Of a stretch of DNA of 59,149 nucleotides, positions 1-8,228 are shown in pieces; the first letter of the stretch is position 1; every line of letters starts with the position of its first letter. The DNA is taken from contig JBEAVE010000035.1 of assembly GCA_041161065.1 (NCBI GenBank), positions 1 to 59,149 on the forward strand, written 5' to 3'. The notes under the pieces are model-generated. The model saw only the letters and a list, made by a program, of their open reading frames with translations. It was not told the DNA's origin and made no database searches. This stretch comes from DYRG01 sp041161065. GTDB taxonomy: Bacteria > Pseudomonadota > Gammaproteobacteria > Beggiatoales > Beggiatoaceae. The translations under genes were made by a program, and so were the position numbers.

Positions 1-59
1 CCTGAACCCGTTGAGCCATTTTTCACTACTTTTAAACTGTTACAATAACGACATCTCAT
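1..59 (-). mobile_element. insA: IS1-family transposase subunit InsA, N-terminal fragment cut by the window edge
   Basis: The minus strand from 59 reads 19 codons starting MRCRYCNSLKVVKNG, which is the start of a zinc-ribbon DNA-binding InsA-type protein (first Cys-x2-Cys pair visible). The same start recurs at 58968 on the plus strand with one amino-acid change. The rest lies outside the window. A purine-rich AGAGGAAAG stretch just upstream of the ATG is a plausible ribosome binding site. The IS1-family assignment rests on this zinc ribbon, the longer right-hand copy and the inverted-repeat sequence; the catalytic InsB part cannot be seen. Confidence 0.7.
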
Positions 60-87
60 TTTCTTTCCTCTACTTTCCTCTAAATTC

Positions 88-696
88 TTACATTATATCA
101 CTATTATATGCACCACTACCATAGTTTTTAGTAGCAAGATCATGAACAAGATAACCACCAATCGTTACCCCATTTAAAGGAAAATAACCTTCATCTGGAT
201 AACTTCCATCGTTGATTAATACGCTAAAATGTACATGTGGAAAGGGACCCGCCAAATCTTTCTTCGTACTCGTGCACATAGCTTGATTTTGATTATTAGC
301 TAAAATAGCCATGGGTTGGTTTTTCTTAACCGCTTGTCCCCTTAAAACAGAAACCTTGTCTAAATGATAATAATTTGTTGACCAGCCTAGCCCTGAATCG
401 ATACGAACAAAGCAATCTCCCTTTCTACTCACCGTTCCGTCGTGCGCAGCCACAACAACTTGGTTACTGGTATCGCTTCCCCATCCTAAATTTCCTTGTG
501 GGAAAAAATCGATTGAAGAGCGCGTTCTCCCATCGTCGTCTGCTGTCCTAGTGTGCACACCTGTAAATTTCCACGCTTCTCCTTGTGGGTAAGGTAGCTG
601 AATAAGATTAGTCGGCGGAAGAGAATTTCCCGCAAAAATCCCTTGAGAAAAAACACACAAAATAAATAACGTTAAAAGTCGTTTTAGCCGTAACAT
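88..696 (-). CDS. LasA-type M23 metallopeptidase, 3' end replaced by an IS end
   Basis: Secreted zinc endopeptidase of the LasA/beta-lytic M23 family, which cleaves peptidoglycan cross-bridges or glycine-rich peptides. The 202-residue product has a signal peptide (about residues 1-22, ending IFA). Candidate zinc ligands are His48, Asp63 and His156 in HVH; His111 in NYYHL and His154 fit the catalytic histidines. The GWSTNYYHL and GPFPHVHFS blocks match LasA. The ATG at 696 has GAGGG eight bases upstream, so it is preferred over the GTG at 714. The frame runs into the IS terminal repeat at 120, so the last ten residues (from GSGAYNSDIM) come from the IS. The catalytic core is complete, so the product might still be active. 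Confidence 0.8.
   Translation of the reverse strand: MLRLKRLLTLFILCVFSQGIFAGNSLPPTNLIQLPYPQGEAWKFTGVHTRTADDDGRTRSSIDFFPQGNLGWGSDTSNQVVVAAHDGTVSRKGDCFVRIDSGLGWSTNYYHLDKVSVLRGQAVKKNQPMAILANNQNQAMCTSTKKDLAGPFPHVHFSVLINDGSYPDEGYFPLNGVTIGGYLVHDLATKNYGSGAYNSDIM
98..120 (-). repeat. IS1-family terminal inverted repeat (left end of the left-hand element)
   Basis: Read on the minus strand the sequence is GGTAGTGGTGCATATAATAG followed by TGA. The right-hand element starts with the same 15 bases, GGTAGTGGTGCATAT, at 58907, and a variant occurs at 50613. The transposase start codon lies about 60 bases inside the end in both border copies. The repeat lies inside the reading frame of the M23 peptidase gene and supplies its last codons and stop. 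Confidence 0.75.
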
Positions 697-803
697 GACA
701 AAATCCCTCACCAAAACCTTAAGAACACCGCATAAATTTTAGTATAATACCCATTTTTATATTTTGCTATATTCTTTAATTTTATATTTTATAAAGGTAT
801 TTT

Positions 804-1664
804 ATGTCGCGCTATTTGAATCCTTATACCGATTTTGGTTTTAAAAAGTTATTTGGCGAAGAGGCAAATAAAGATTTATTAACTGATTTCTTAAATCAAT
901 TACTGCCTCCCAAACACCAAATCGCCGATTTACAATTTAAAAATCCTGAAAATCTTCCCGATTTACCTTTAGAACGTAAAGCAATCTTTGATATTTATTG
1001 TAAAAGCGTGACGGATGAGGAATTTATTGTTGAAATGCAGAAAGCCAAGTTGAATTTCTTTAAAGATAGAGCTTTATTTTATTCAACCTTTCCGATTCGT
1101 GACCAAGCTAAAAAAGGCGAATGGGATTTTAAATTAAGTGCAATTTATTACGTTGCGATTCTTGATTTCATTTATGATGAGAATAAAGAAAAACAAAAGA
1201 TGTTTCGTGATGTTGCATTAAAAGATCAAGATGGCGATTTATTTTATGATAAGTTGCATCTTAAATTTCTTCAAATGCCCTTATTTAATAAACAAGAGCA
1301 TGAGTTAAAAAATCATTTTGATAAATGGTTGTATTTCTTAAAGAATTTAGAAAACTTTGACCACATTCCAGCTATTTTAAAAGAGCCAATTTTTGAAAAA
1401 GCTTTTAATACCTTAGAAGAGGCTAATTTAACCCGAGAACAATTAGAACAATACCAAAAAAGTTTATTAACTTATTGGGAACTCAAAGGCGTGGTCGACA
1501 CCGCTTACGATGATGGTAAAGTAGATGGAAAGGAAGAAGGCTTAATCGAAGGGTTAAGAAAAGGAAAATTAGAAATTGCACGAAACCTTAAACAAGAGGG
1601 ATTTTCTGTTGAAATGATTGAAAAAATAACGGGTTTAAGCATTGAAGAAATTAAGCAGTTGTAG
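804..1664 (+). CDS. Rpn-family recombination-promoting nuclease / PD-(D/E)XK transposase-like protein
   Basis: The 286-residue product begins YLNPYTDFGFKKLFG, the hallmark of the Rpn/PDDEXK_2 family of DNA endonucleases linked to RecA-independent recombination and often multicopy in Beggiatoa, cyanobacteria and enterics. The nuclease core is visible as the Asp of AIFDIYCKS followed by EFIVEMQKA (Glu-x-Gln variant of the catalytic E-x-K). The C-terminus carries the usual charged tail with GKxxGxxEG motifs and a small helical segment ending IEEIKQL. It stands alone, converges on the ribosomal block and looks intact. An AT-rich region with TATAAT-like sequence precedes it, but no clear promoter can be fixed. 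Confidence 0.85.
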   Translation: MSRYLNPYTDFGFKKLFGEEANKDLLTDFLNQLLPPKHQIADLQFKNPENLPDLPLERKAIFDIYCKSVTDEEFIVEMQKAKLNFFKDRALFYSTFPIRDQAKKGEWDFKLSAIYYVAILDFIYDENKEKQKMFRDVALKDQDGDLFYDKLHLKFLQMPLFNKQEHELKNHFDKWLYFLKNLENFDHIPAILKEPIFEKAFNTLEEANLTREQLEQYQKSLLTYWELKGVVDTAYDDGKVDGKEEGLIEGLRKGKLEIARNLKQEGFSVEMIEKITGLSIEEIKQL

Positions 1665-1682
1665 GTTTCTCAAATAGGCAAT

Positions 1683-1712
1683 AAAAAAGGCACTTTCGGT
1701 TAGGAAAGCACC
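1683..1712 (-). terminator. Rho-independent terminator of the alpha operon
   Basis: On the minus strand the arms GGTGCTTTC and GAAAGTGCC pair fully if two G-U pairs are allowed, with a six-base loop, followed by a six-T run. On the plus strand the same positions would be C-A mismatches, so the hairpin works for rplQ transcripts and not for the convergent Rpn-family gene. Confidence 0.75.
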
Positions 1713-1745
1713 TTATTTTTAACTCTTTGATTTTATTGAAATTAT

Positions 1746-2129
1746 TTAATCATCAGAATCTTCGTTTGAAACAGGACGATCAACAAATTCAATCATTGCC
1801 ATTGGAGCATTATCGCCTGCGCGGAAACCGCATTTTAAGATGCGCAAATAGCCACCTTGACGCTCTTTGTAACGCGGTCCTAACTCATTGAATAACTTAG
1901 TGACTGCACCACGATTACGCAATCTGTCAAACGCTAAACGACGATTCGCTAAACCGTCTACTTTTGCCAACGTGACAAAAGGTTCGGCAAAACGACGTAA
2001 TTCTTTGGCTTTGGGCAAGGTAGTGGTGATGATTTCGTGCTGCACTAACGCAGCGGTTAAGTTTTTGAAAAGGGCTTTACGGTGGCTTGACGTGCGATTC
2101 AATAGCCGCCCTGAATTACCATGACGCAT
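1746..2129 (-). CDS. rplQ: 50S ribosomal protein L17
   Basis: Large-subunit protein L17, 127 residues, the same length as in E. coli. It starts MRHGNSGRLLNRTSSHRK, the invariant L17 N-terminus, and ends in an acidic tail (NEDSDD). The ATG at 2129 is preferred because GGAAA lies just upstream and it follows the rpoA stop by two bases; a longer frame would run into rpoA. It is the last gene of the alpha operon (rpsM-rpsK-rpsD-rpoA-rplQ), with a terminator about 30 bases beyond. Confidence 0.97.
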   Translation of the reverse strand: MRHGNSGRLLNRTSSHRKALFKNLTAALVQHEIITTTLPKAKELRRFAEPFVTLAKVDGLANRRLAFDRLRNRGAVTKLFNELGPRYKERQGGYLRILKCGFRAGDNAPMAMIEFVDRPVSNEDSDD

Positions 2130-2131
2130 GA

Positions 2132-3142
2132 TTAATTTCCTGCTTGATGTTCGTGATAAAGACCTTCTGGCGGGGGCCAACTTTCCAAGCGCATACCTAA
2201 CGATAAGCCATGCGTTGCCAAAACGTCTTTAATTTCCGTGAGCGATTTTTTACCCAAATTGGGGGTTTTGAGCAGTTCGGTTTCGGTGCGCAGAACCAAA
2301 TCGCCAATGTAATAAACATTCTCTGCTTTCAAGCAATTAGCCGACCGAACGGTTAATTCGAGTTCATCAACGGGGCGCAATAAAATCGGATCAACGGAAG
2401 CAGATGTGGTGACCGTGCCCGTATCGACTTCGATGCGCGTACCTTGTAAATCGACGATGACAGATAATTGATCTTGAAGGATTTTAGCTGCTTGACGAAC
2501 GGCATTTTCGGGGTCGATAGTGCCGTTGGTTTGGAGTTCTAAAACCAATTTATCGAGGTTTGTCCGTTGTTCGACGCGGGCACTTTCGACACTGTAGGCG
2601 ACCCGATAAATTGGGCTAAACGACGCATCTAAACGTAACCATCCGACGCTGTTCGAGTCTTCCTCTAATAAACGCTGAGTGGCGGGCTGATAACCGCGTC
2701 CCACCTTTACTTTGAGTTCCATTTCCAGCTCGCCGGCTTTGGTTAAGTTGGCGATGACATGGTGTGGATTGATGATTTCTACGTCGTGTTCACCCACGAT
2801 GTCGGCGGCGGTGACGATGCCGGGACCCTTTTTGTGGAGTCTGAGCACTATTTCTTGCCGTCCAGTCAAACGAATTGCCAAGCCTTTGAGATTTAAGAGG
2901 ATGTCGACCACGTCTTCTTGAACGCCTTCGATGCTGGAATATTCGTGTTCGACCCCGCGAATTTTGACTTCGACAACGGCTGATCCCGCCAACGAAGACA
3001 ACAACACCCGCCGCAGCGCGTTGCCTAAGGTATGACCAAAACCACGATCTAGGGGTTCGAGGGTGACTTTCGCGCTCATTTCGTTAAATTTCTTAACTTC
3101 AACGATACGAGGTTTTAACAACTCTGTGCCAGCAATTTGCAT
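2132..3142 (-). CDS. rpoA: DNA-directed RNA polymerase subunit alpha
   Basis: Alpha subunit, 336 residues. The N-terminal domain (about 1-235) nucleates polymerase assembly and shows GHTLGNALRRVLLSSL. A linker follows, then the C-terminal domain (about 250-320), where RSANCLKAENVYYIGDL carries the Arg and Asn/Lys residues that contact UP elements and activators. The second ATG (3142) is preferred: AGGA lies eight bases before it, whereas the ATG three codons upstream would overlap that site. Located between rpsD and rplQ in the conserved alpha operon. Confidence 0.97.
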   Translation of the reverse strand: MQIAGTELLKPRIVEVKKFNEMSAKVTLEPLDRGFGHTLGNALRRVLLSSLAGSAVVEVKIRGVEHEYSSIEGVQEDVVDILLNLKGLAIRLTGRQEIVLRLHKKGPGIVTAADIVGEHDVEIINPHHVIANLTKAGELEMELKVKVGRGYQPATQRLLEEDSNSVGWLRLDASFSPIYRVAYSVESARVEQRTNLDKLVLELQTNGTIDPENAVRQAAKILQDQLSVIVDLQGTRIEVDTGTVTTSASVDPILLRPVDELELTVRSANCLKAENVYYIGDLVLRTETELLKTPNLGKKSLTEIKDVLATHGLSLGMRLESWPPPEGLYHEHQAGN

Positions 3143-3166
3143 AGAAAACATCCTATTCTCAAGACC

Positions 3167-3790
3167 TTACTTAGAATACAACTCAACAACCAATTGTTCA
3201 TTGATGTCGGGCGGTAAATCAGACCGTTCGGGGATATTTTTCAAAGTCCCTTCCATTTTTGAGGTATCGACTTCAACCCAACTTGGAAATCCGAAATTAT
3301 CCGCTGCCGTCAATGAAGATTTGATCCGTAATTGGGCGCGCGATTTTTCAGTGACGCTAATCACATCGCCCGCTTTCACTTGGTAAGAGGGAATATTAAC
3401 CGTTTTACCATTCACTTCGATCGCTTTGTGGCTGACCAATTGGCGGCATTCTGCGCGCGTCACACCAAAGCCCATTCGATAAACGACGTTATCCAAACGG
3501 CATTCTAAAAGGGTCAATAAGTTTTCACCGGTTGAACCTTTGCGCGACGAGGCTTCCGCGTAATAATTGCTGAATTGACGTTCCAACACGCCGTAAATCC
3601 GGCGCATTTTTTGTTTTTCGCGCAACTGCACGCCGTAATCAGATAAACGGGCTTTCTTATCGCCGTGTTGTCCGGGTAATTTGGCGAGCTTGCATTTGCT
3701 GTCGAGGGCGCGGGCGCGGCTTTTGAGCGATAAATCTGCACCGCCTTCCCGACGGCTCAATTTACATTTTGGACCTAAATATCTTGCCAT
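3167..3790 (-). CDS. rpsD: 30S ribosomal protein S4
   Basis: Primary 16S rRNA-binding protein S4, 207 residues. It starts MARYLGPKCKLSRREG and contains the S4 RNA-binding domain (about 97-160, from LECRLDNVVYRMGFG) and the conserved end VELYSK. In E. coli S4 is the translational repressor of the alpha operon; the same gene order suggests the same role here, but the target structure was not identified. A longer frame starting at 3823 would overlap rpsK, so MARYLG is the chosen start, two bases after the rpsK stop. Confidence 0.96.
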   Translation of the reverse strand: MARYLGPKCKLSRREGGADLSLKSRARALDSKCKLAKLPGQHGDKKARLSDYGVQLREKQKMRRIYGVLERQFSNYYAEASSRKGSTGENLLTLLECRLDNVVYRMGFGVTRAECRQLVSHKAIEVNGKTVNIPSYQVKAGDVISVTEKSRAQLRIKSSLTAADNFGFPSWVEVDTSKMEGTLKNIPERSDLPPDINEQLVVELYSK

Positions 3791-3792
3791 GA

Positions 3793-4188
3793 TTACACTC
3801 TCCGACGTTTGGGTGGACGACAACCGTTGTGGGGAACGGGGGTCACATCGGTAATGCTGGTGACTTTAAATCCATTGGCATTCAAGGCACGCACGGCGGA
3901 TTCACGCCCGGGACCGGGTCCTTTGATGCGCACTTCGACGTTTTTCATGCCATATTCTTTGACCACATTACCGACTCGTTCAGCGGCGACCTGCGCAGCA
4001 AAGGGGGTACTTTTACGAGAGCCGCGAAACCCGCTGCCGCCCGACGTTGCCCATGCCAAGACGTTGCCTTGACGATCCGTGATGGTAATGATGGTGTTAT
4101 TAAAAGAAGCGTGGACGTGTGCGATGCCTTCGCTGACGCTGCGCTTAATTTTTTTACGAGTTTGCTGTGCCGCTGACGGTTTAGCCAT
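3793..4188 (-). CDS. rpsK: 30S ribosomal protein S11
   Basis: Platform protein S11, 131 residues, close to the usual 129. Conserved blocks are HVHASFNNTIITITDRQGN, GFRGSRKSTPFAAQ, GPGPGRESAVRAL and the basic end PPKRRRV. It lies nine bases downstream of rpsM and two bases upstream of rpsD, consistent with one alpha-operon transcript. Confidence 0.96.
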   Translation of the reverse strand: MAKPSAAQQTRKKIKRSVSEGIAHVHASFNNTIITITDRQGNVLAWATSGGSGFRGSRKSTPFAAQVAAERVGNVVKEYGMKNVEVRIKGPGPGRESAVRALNANGFKVTSITDVTPVPHNGCRPPKRRRV

Positions 4189-4196
4189 GATACTTC

Positions 4197-4556
4197 CTAT
4201 TGTTTGCGGATGAGTTTGCGCGGACCTTTACGGGTGCGAGCGTTGGTACGGGTGCGCTGACCGCGTAAAGGCAAGCCACGACGGTGACGGATACCGCGAT
4301 AACAAGCCAAATCCATCAGACGTTTGATATTCATGGCTACTTCGCGGCGCAAATCGCCCTCGACGGGAAATTTGGCGACTTCCGTCCGTAACACATCCAA
4401 TTGTTCTTCTGTCAAATCTTTCACTTTGGTCGTCGGGGCGATCTGGGCAGCGTCACAAATGCTGCTTGACCGCGTGCGCCCGATTCCAAAAATGGACGTT
4501 AAGGCGATAACGACATGTTTATTGACTGGGATATTAATACCCGCAATCCGCGCCAT
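4197..4556 (-). CDS. rpsM: 30S ribosomal protein S13
   Basis: Head protein S13, 119 residues, which contacts 16S rRNA, S19 and the subunit bridges. It starts MARIAGINIPVNKHVV and ends in the basic tail RTRTNARTRKGPRKLIRKQ, which reaches toward the P-site tRNA. It opens the alpha operon; rpmJ ends about 105 bases upstream, a gap that may hold an operon leader but shows no clear promoter. Confidence 0.96.
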   Translation of the reverse strand: MARIAGINIPVNKHVVIALTSIFGIGRTRSSSICDAAQIAPTTKVKDLTEEQLDVLRTEVAKFPVEGDLRREVAMNIKRLMDLACYRGIRHRRGLPLRGQRTRTNARTRKGPRKLIRKQ

Positions 4557-4662
4557 ACTGTACTCCTCAGAAATTTGGCTGCTATCTCAAACCCCAGCAA
4601 TAGACTGGGGCGAGTAAAAAACGACAATTTTAACTTGTCTATGATATTCCTGCAAGTGCTTA

Positions 4663-4779
4663 TTAGCCTTGACGTTGTTTATGACGTGGCTCTTTGCTGC
4701 AAATCACATGGACATTACCGTTGCGCCGAACAATTTTGCAATTGCGGCAAATTTTCTTTACAGATGCTCTAACTTTCAT
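4663..4779 (-). CDS. rpmJ: 50S ribosomal protein L36 (zinc-binding form)
   Basis: Very short gene of 38 codons lying between secY and rpsM, its usual place at the end of the spc operon. The product starts MKVRASVKKICRNCKIVRR and ends RHKQRQG. Cys11, Cys14, Cys27 and His33 form the complete zinc site, so this is the C+ type that ZntR/Zur-regulated paralogues can replace under zinc limitation. It ends with tandem stops (TAA TAA). Confidence 0.95.
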   Translation of the reverse strand: MKVRASVKKICRNCKIVRRNGNVHVICSKEPRHKQRQG

Positions 4780-4800
4780 TATGTACTCCAAAAGGGTTGT

Positions 4801-6126
4801 TTAGCGCGATGGACCTTTCAAATTGGCTTTTTTCATCAAACCTTCGTATTGGTGTGAAACCAAATGTGCTTGAACTTGAGCCATGAAATCCATTACCACA
4901 ACCACTAAAATCAACAGCGATGTTCCACCAAAATAAAACGGAACGTGCCATTGTAAGTTCATGAATTCAGGTAATAAACACACCGCTGTAATATATGCCG
5001 CACCCGCTAAGGTTAAACGCGACATAACATCATCAATATATTTAGCGGTTTGTTCACCCGGACGAATCCCCGGAATAAACGCGCCCGATTTTTTCAAATT
5101 ATCGGCGGTTTCTTTGGGATTAAAAACCAATGCGGTATAGAAAAAACAGAAGAAAATAATCGCAATCGCGTAGAGCAACACATACAGCGGTTGCCCGGGA
5201 GAAACGGTTTGCGACAAATCTTTTAACCACGCCATATCGCCTGAGCTTCCGAACCAGTTTCCTAACGTGGCAGGAAATAAAATAATGCTCGACGCAAAAA
5301 TCGGGGGAATCACCCCTGACATATTGAGTTTTAACGGCAAATGGCTGCTTTGTCCCGCATAAACTCGCCGTCCGACTTGGCGTTTGGCGTAATTAACGGT
5401 GATTCGGCGTTGTCCACGTTCCACAAAAACCACAAAAGCGGTCACTGCCAATACAATCGCCAACAAAATCACCAACGTGAAAACGTGCATTTGTCCGGTG
5501 CGTGCGAGTTCTAATGTTGAACCCACCGCGCTCGGCAAACCCGCGACGATCCCCGTGAAGATGATCATTGAGATACCATTTCCTAGCCCGCGTTCGGTGA
5601 TTTGTTCGCCGAGCCACATTAAGAACATTGTGCCCGTGACTAACGTGACGGTGGCGGTAATTCTAAAACCGAGCCCCGCTTCGACGGCGACGTTTTGGCT
5701 TTCGAGCGCGATAGAGATGCCGATAGCTTGAAAGGTTGCCAGCGCGACCGTGCCGTAACGGGTGTATTGGGTGATTTTTCGTCTGCCCGATTCGCCTTCT
5801 TTTTTAAGTTGTTCCAAAGCGGGCGACACGGCGGTCAGTAATTGCACGATAATCGATGCCGAAATGTACGGCATGATGCCCAGCGCAAACACCGAGAAAC
5901 GCTGCAACGCACCCCCTGAGAACATATTAAACATGTCCAGAATCGTGCCTTGTTGCGTTGAAAAAAGTTGCGCCAATTTGGCGGCATCGATACCGGGGAC
6001 GGGAATAAAAGTCCCGATTCGATAGACGATCAGCGCGCCGATCAAAAACAACAAACGCTGTTTAATTTCGGTTAAACGCCCGAGTTTGCCGAGTTCATCG
6101 GCGGCGGAAAGGTTACCAAATGCCAC
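4801..6126 (-). CDS. secY: Protein translocase subunit SecY
   Basis: Channel subunit of the SecYEG inner-membrane translocon, 441 residues (443 in E. coli), with ten predicted transmembrane helices. The first helix follows GRLTEIKQRLLFLIGAL and leads into GTFIPVPGID. FGYAITERGLGNGIS-like sequence (EQITERGLGNGISMII) marks the region around helices 4-5, and the SecA/ribosome-binding loop between helices 8 and 9 is present (FNPKETADNLKKSG). Located after rplO at the end of the spc operon, as in other gammaproteobacteria. Confidence 0.97.
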   Translation of the reverse strand: MAFGNLSAADELGKLGRLTEIKQRLLFLIGALIVYRIGTFIPVPGIDAAKLAQLFSTQQGTILDMFNMFSGGALQRFSVFALGIMPYISASIIVQLLTAVSPALEQLKKEGESGRRKITQYTRYGTVALATFQAIGISIALESQNVAVEAGLGFRITATVTLVTGTMFLMWLGEQITERGLGNGISMIIFTGIVAGLPSAVGSTLELARTGQMHVFTLVILLAIVLAVTAFVVFVERGQRRITVNYAKRQVGRRVYAGQSSHLPLKLNMSGVIPPIFASSIILFPATLGNWFGSSGDMAWLKDLSQTVSPGQPLYVLLYAIAIIFFCFFYTALVFNPKETADNLKKSGAFIPGIRPGEQTAKYIDDVMSRLTLAGAAYITAVCLLPEFMNLQWHVPFYFGGTSLLILVVVVMDFMAQVQAHLVSHQYEGLMKKANLKGPSR

Positions 6127-6149
6127 TGTTATCCCCGTTACGTTGGTTG

Positions 6150-6602
6150 TTAGGCGGTGACTGAAACGATGCTACCGCCGACTGCTTCGAGTGCCGCTTT
6201 CGCACCTTTGGTTAAAACCACGCCGCTTGCTGCGTTAATTTTGACCGCTTTTTCCAATTTACCTGACAACATAATTTTGGCTTTTTTGGTGTGCGAAGGC
6301 ACGAACCCTGCCGCAATTAATGCAGATAAATCAATCACTTCATTATCTAATTTGGCTAATTTTGCCAAACCCACTTCGGCGACAAAACGGGCAATGTGAG
6401 ACTTGAAGCCAATTTTGGGCAATCGACGTTGCAAAGGCATTTGACCGCCTTCGAAGCCGACTTTGTGATAACCCCCCGCGCGGGCGTGCTGACCTTTGTG
6501 ACCGCGTCCGCTGGTTTTACCCAATCCTGATCCGATCCCGCGTCCTAAACGTTTAGGGGAAGTCTTTGATCCTGCGGCAGGTTTAATGGTATTTAAGCGC
6601 AT
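6150..6602 (-). CDS. rplO: 50S ribosomal protein L15
   Basis: Late-assembling large-subunit protein L15, 150 residues. The glycine-arginine-rich N-terminal extension (GRGIGSGLGKTSGRGHKGQ) that penetrates 23S rRNA is intact, followed by the GFEGGQMPLQRRLPKIGF block. It starts one base after the rpmD stop and precedes secY. Confidence 0.96.
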   Translation of the reverse strand: MRLNTIKPAAGSKTSPKRLGRGIGSGLGKTSGRGHKGQHARAGGYHKVGFEGGQMPLQRRLPKIGFKSHIARFVAEVGLAKLAKLDNEVIDLSALIAAGFVPSHTKKAKIMLSGKLEKAVKINAASGVVLTKGAKAALEAVGGSIVSVTA

Positions 6603-6603
6603 T

Positions 6604-6786
6604 TTAGACGACCTCTTCCACTTTCAATAAATAGGACACTTTGTTGATCATGCCGCGATTTTCAGGCGTATCCAACACTTCGACCGTGTGGTGCATTCTG
6701 CGCAAACCTAAACCGATCACGCAGGCTTTGTGATTCGCTAAGCGTTTGTTGGTGCTGCGAATTTGCGTTACTTTGAGTTTTTTCAT
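6604..6786 (-). CDS. rpmD: 50S ribosomal protein L30
   Basis: Small L30 protein, 60 residues. It starts MKKLKVTQIRSTNKRLANHK and contains GLGLRRMHHTVEVLDTPENRGMI, the typical core. Its ATG overlaps the rpsE stop by four bases (ATGA), indicating translational coupling. Confidence 0.95.
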   Translation of the reverse strand: MKKLKVTQIRSTNKRLANHKACVIGLGLRRMHHTVEVLDTPENRGMINKVSYLLKVEEVV

Positions 6787-7295
6787 CCTAAAATTTCCTC
6801 GACCGTTTTGCCGCGTTTTGCCGCAATGTGTTCGGGTGGGCTCATGCTCATTAAGCCGTTGATGGTGGCGCGAACGACGTTAATCGGATTTGATGAACCG
6901 ATGGTTTTTGCTAACACGTTGTGCACACCGACCACTTCAAACACTGCCCGCATCGCACCGCCCGCAATAATCCCAGTCCCTTCGGAGGCGGGTTGCATAT
7001 AGACTTTGGCTGCGCCGTGACGAGCGTTGGTTGCGTAATGTAACGTTGAGCCGTTGAGGGCGACTTTTTTGAGGCTTTTACGCGCTGCGTCCATTGCTTT
7101 TTGAATGGCGGCGGGAACTTCGCGGGCTTTGCCGTAACCGAATCCGATTCGACCTTTGCCATCGCCGACCACTGTTAAGGCGGTGAAACTAAAAATCCGT
7201 CCGCCTTTGACCACTTTGGCGACACGATTGACCGCGACTAATTTTTCCAGCAAATCATCTTTGGGCTGGAGTTCGTAATTTGTATTGCTTGCCAT
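6783..7295 (-). CDS. rpsE: 30S ribosomal protein S5
   Basis: S5, 170 residues from the chosen start. It takes part in decoding accuracy and mRNA entry. The double-stranded RNA-binding domain carries VNRVAKVVKGGRIFSFTALT, followed by GDGKGRIGFGYGKAREV and the C-terminal S5 domain. An in-frame GTG lies two codons upstream at 7301; the ATG at 7295 is preferred as the stronger codon, but the purine-rich region does not decide between them. Confidence 0.95.
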   Translation of the reverse strand: MASNTNYELQPKDDLLEKLVAVNRVAKVVKGGRIFSFTALTVVGDGKGRIGFGYGKAREVPAAIQKAMDAARKSLKKVALNGSTLHYATNARHGAAKVYMQPASEGTGIIAGGAMRAVFEVVGVHNVLAKTIGSSNPINVVRATINGLMSMSPPEHIAAKRGKTVEEILG

Positions 7296-7309
7296 GCTCA
7301 CCGCACCCC

Positions 7310-7663
7310 TTAGAATTGAAGACCGTTTTCGCGGGCAGCATCAGCTAATGCTTTGATTCTGCCGTGATATTTGAAGCCAGCGCGATCGAAAGCGACCGCT
7401 TCGATGCCGGCGGCTTTTGCGCGATCCGCGACTGTTTTGCCAACCCATTGAGCGGCTTTAATATTTCCACCGTAACCCACTTCTTCACGACAGGTTTTGT
7501 CGAGCGTCGACGCACTTGCCAACACTTTTGAGCCGTCGGGTGTGGTAACTTGCGCGTAAATGTGGCGCGGGGTTTTATGAACGCACAAGCGGGTCGCACC
7601 CAACACTCTGATGTGTTCACGGGTTTTACGAGCGCGGCGCAACCGACTGATTTTTTTATCCAT
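7310..7663 (-). CDS. rplR: 50S ribosomal protein L18
   Basis: L18, 117 residues, which binds 5S rRNA and joins it to the central protuberance. The sequence contains RLCVHKTPRHIYAQV and ends with FDRAGFKYHGRIKALADAAR then ENGLQF, the typical L18 terminus. Located between rplF and rpsE in the spc operon with short spacers. Confidence 0.96.
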   Translation of the reverse strand: MDKKISRLRRARKTREHIRVLGATRLCVHKTPRHIYAQVTTPDGSKVLASASTLDKTCREEVGYGGNIKAAQWVGKTVADRAKAAGIEAVAFDRAGFKYHGRIKALADAARENGLQF

Positions 7664-7676
7664 GTTTCATGATCCC

Positions 7677-8213
7677 CTATTTCTTCTTCTTGGTTTCTTT
7701 TTGGATAATGACTTCATCCGAATAACGAATACCTTTACCTTTGTAGGGTTCAGGCGGACGATAGGCGCGAATGTTAGCGGAAACTTGTCCAACCAATTGT
7801 TTATCGATGCCCTTCACCAAAATTTCGGTGGGCGCGGGGGTTTCGATCTGGATACCTTGTGGAATTGGAAAATTGACGGGGTGCGAATAACCTAAGGTCA
7901 AATTTAAATTCGTCCCTTGCACGGCGGCGCGATAGCCCACACCAACCAACATCAATTTACGCTCGTAGCCTTTGCTAACCCCTTGAATCAGGTTATTAAC
8001 CAGCGCGCGGGCGGTGCCCGATTGCATTCTTACCGTGTCGGGCTTGCCTTCCAAATTGAAGGTAATTGTGCCGTTATCAATCACCATTTCTACTGTTGAG
8101 TTAAGTGATTGCGTTAAAGTGCCTTTTGAACCTTTCACTTGGACGGTGTTGTCATTAATTTTGACCTCGACACCTGCGGGAATGGTGATGGGGTTTTTAG
8201 CGATTCTTGACAT
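7677..8213 (-). CDS. rplF: 50S ribosomal protein L6
   Basis: L6, 178 residues, located near the factor-binding centre. Two alpha-beta repeats are visible: SRIAKNPITIPAGVEVKI at the N-terminus, and the second repeat with PTEILVKGIDKQLVGQVSAN leading to the conserved RPPEPYKGKGIRYSDE. The lysine-rich tail ends KKKK. It follows rpsH by 15 bases. Confidence 0.96.
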   Translation of the reverse strand: MSRIAKNPITIPAGVEVKINDNTVQVKGSKGTLTQSLNSTVEMVIDNGTITFNLEGKPDTVRMQSGTARALVNNLIQGVSKGYERKLMLVGVGYRAAVQGTNLNLTLGYSHPVNFPIPQGIQIETPAPTEILVKGIDKQLVGQVSANIRAYRPPEPYKGKGIRYSDEVIIQKETKKKK

Positions 8214-8228
8214 TTCTTTTGGTTCTCC

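Noticed and set aside
3809..4176. Plus-strand open frames over rpsK and other ribosomal genes
   Set aside because: They are antisense shadows of highly conserved genes, without ribosome binding sites or recognisable domains.
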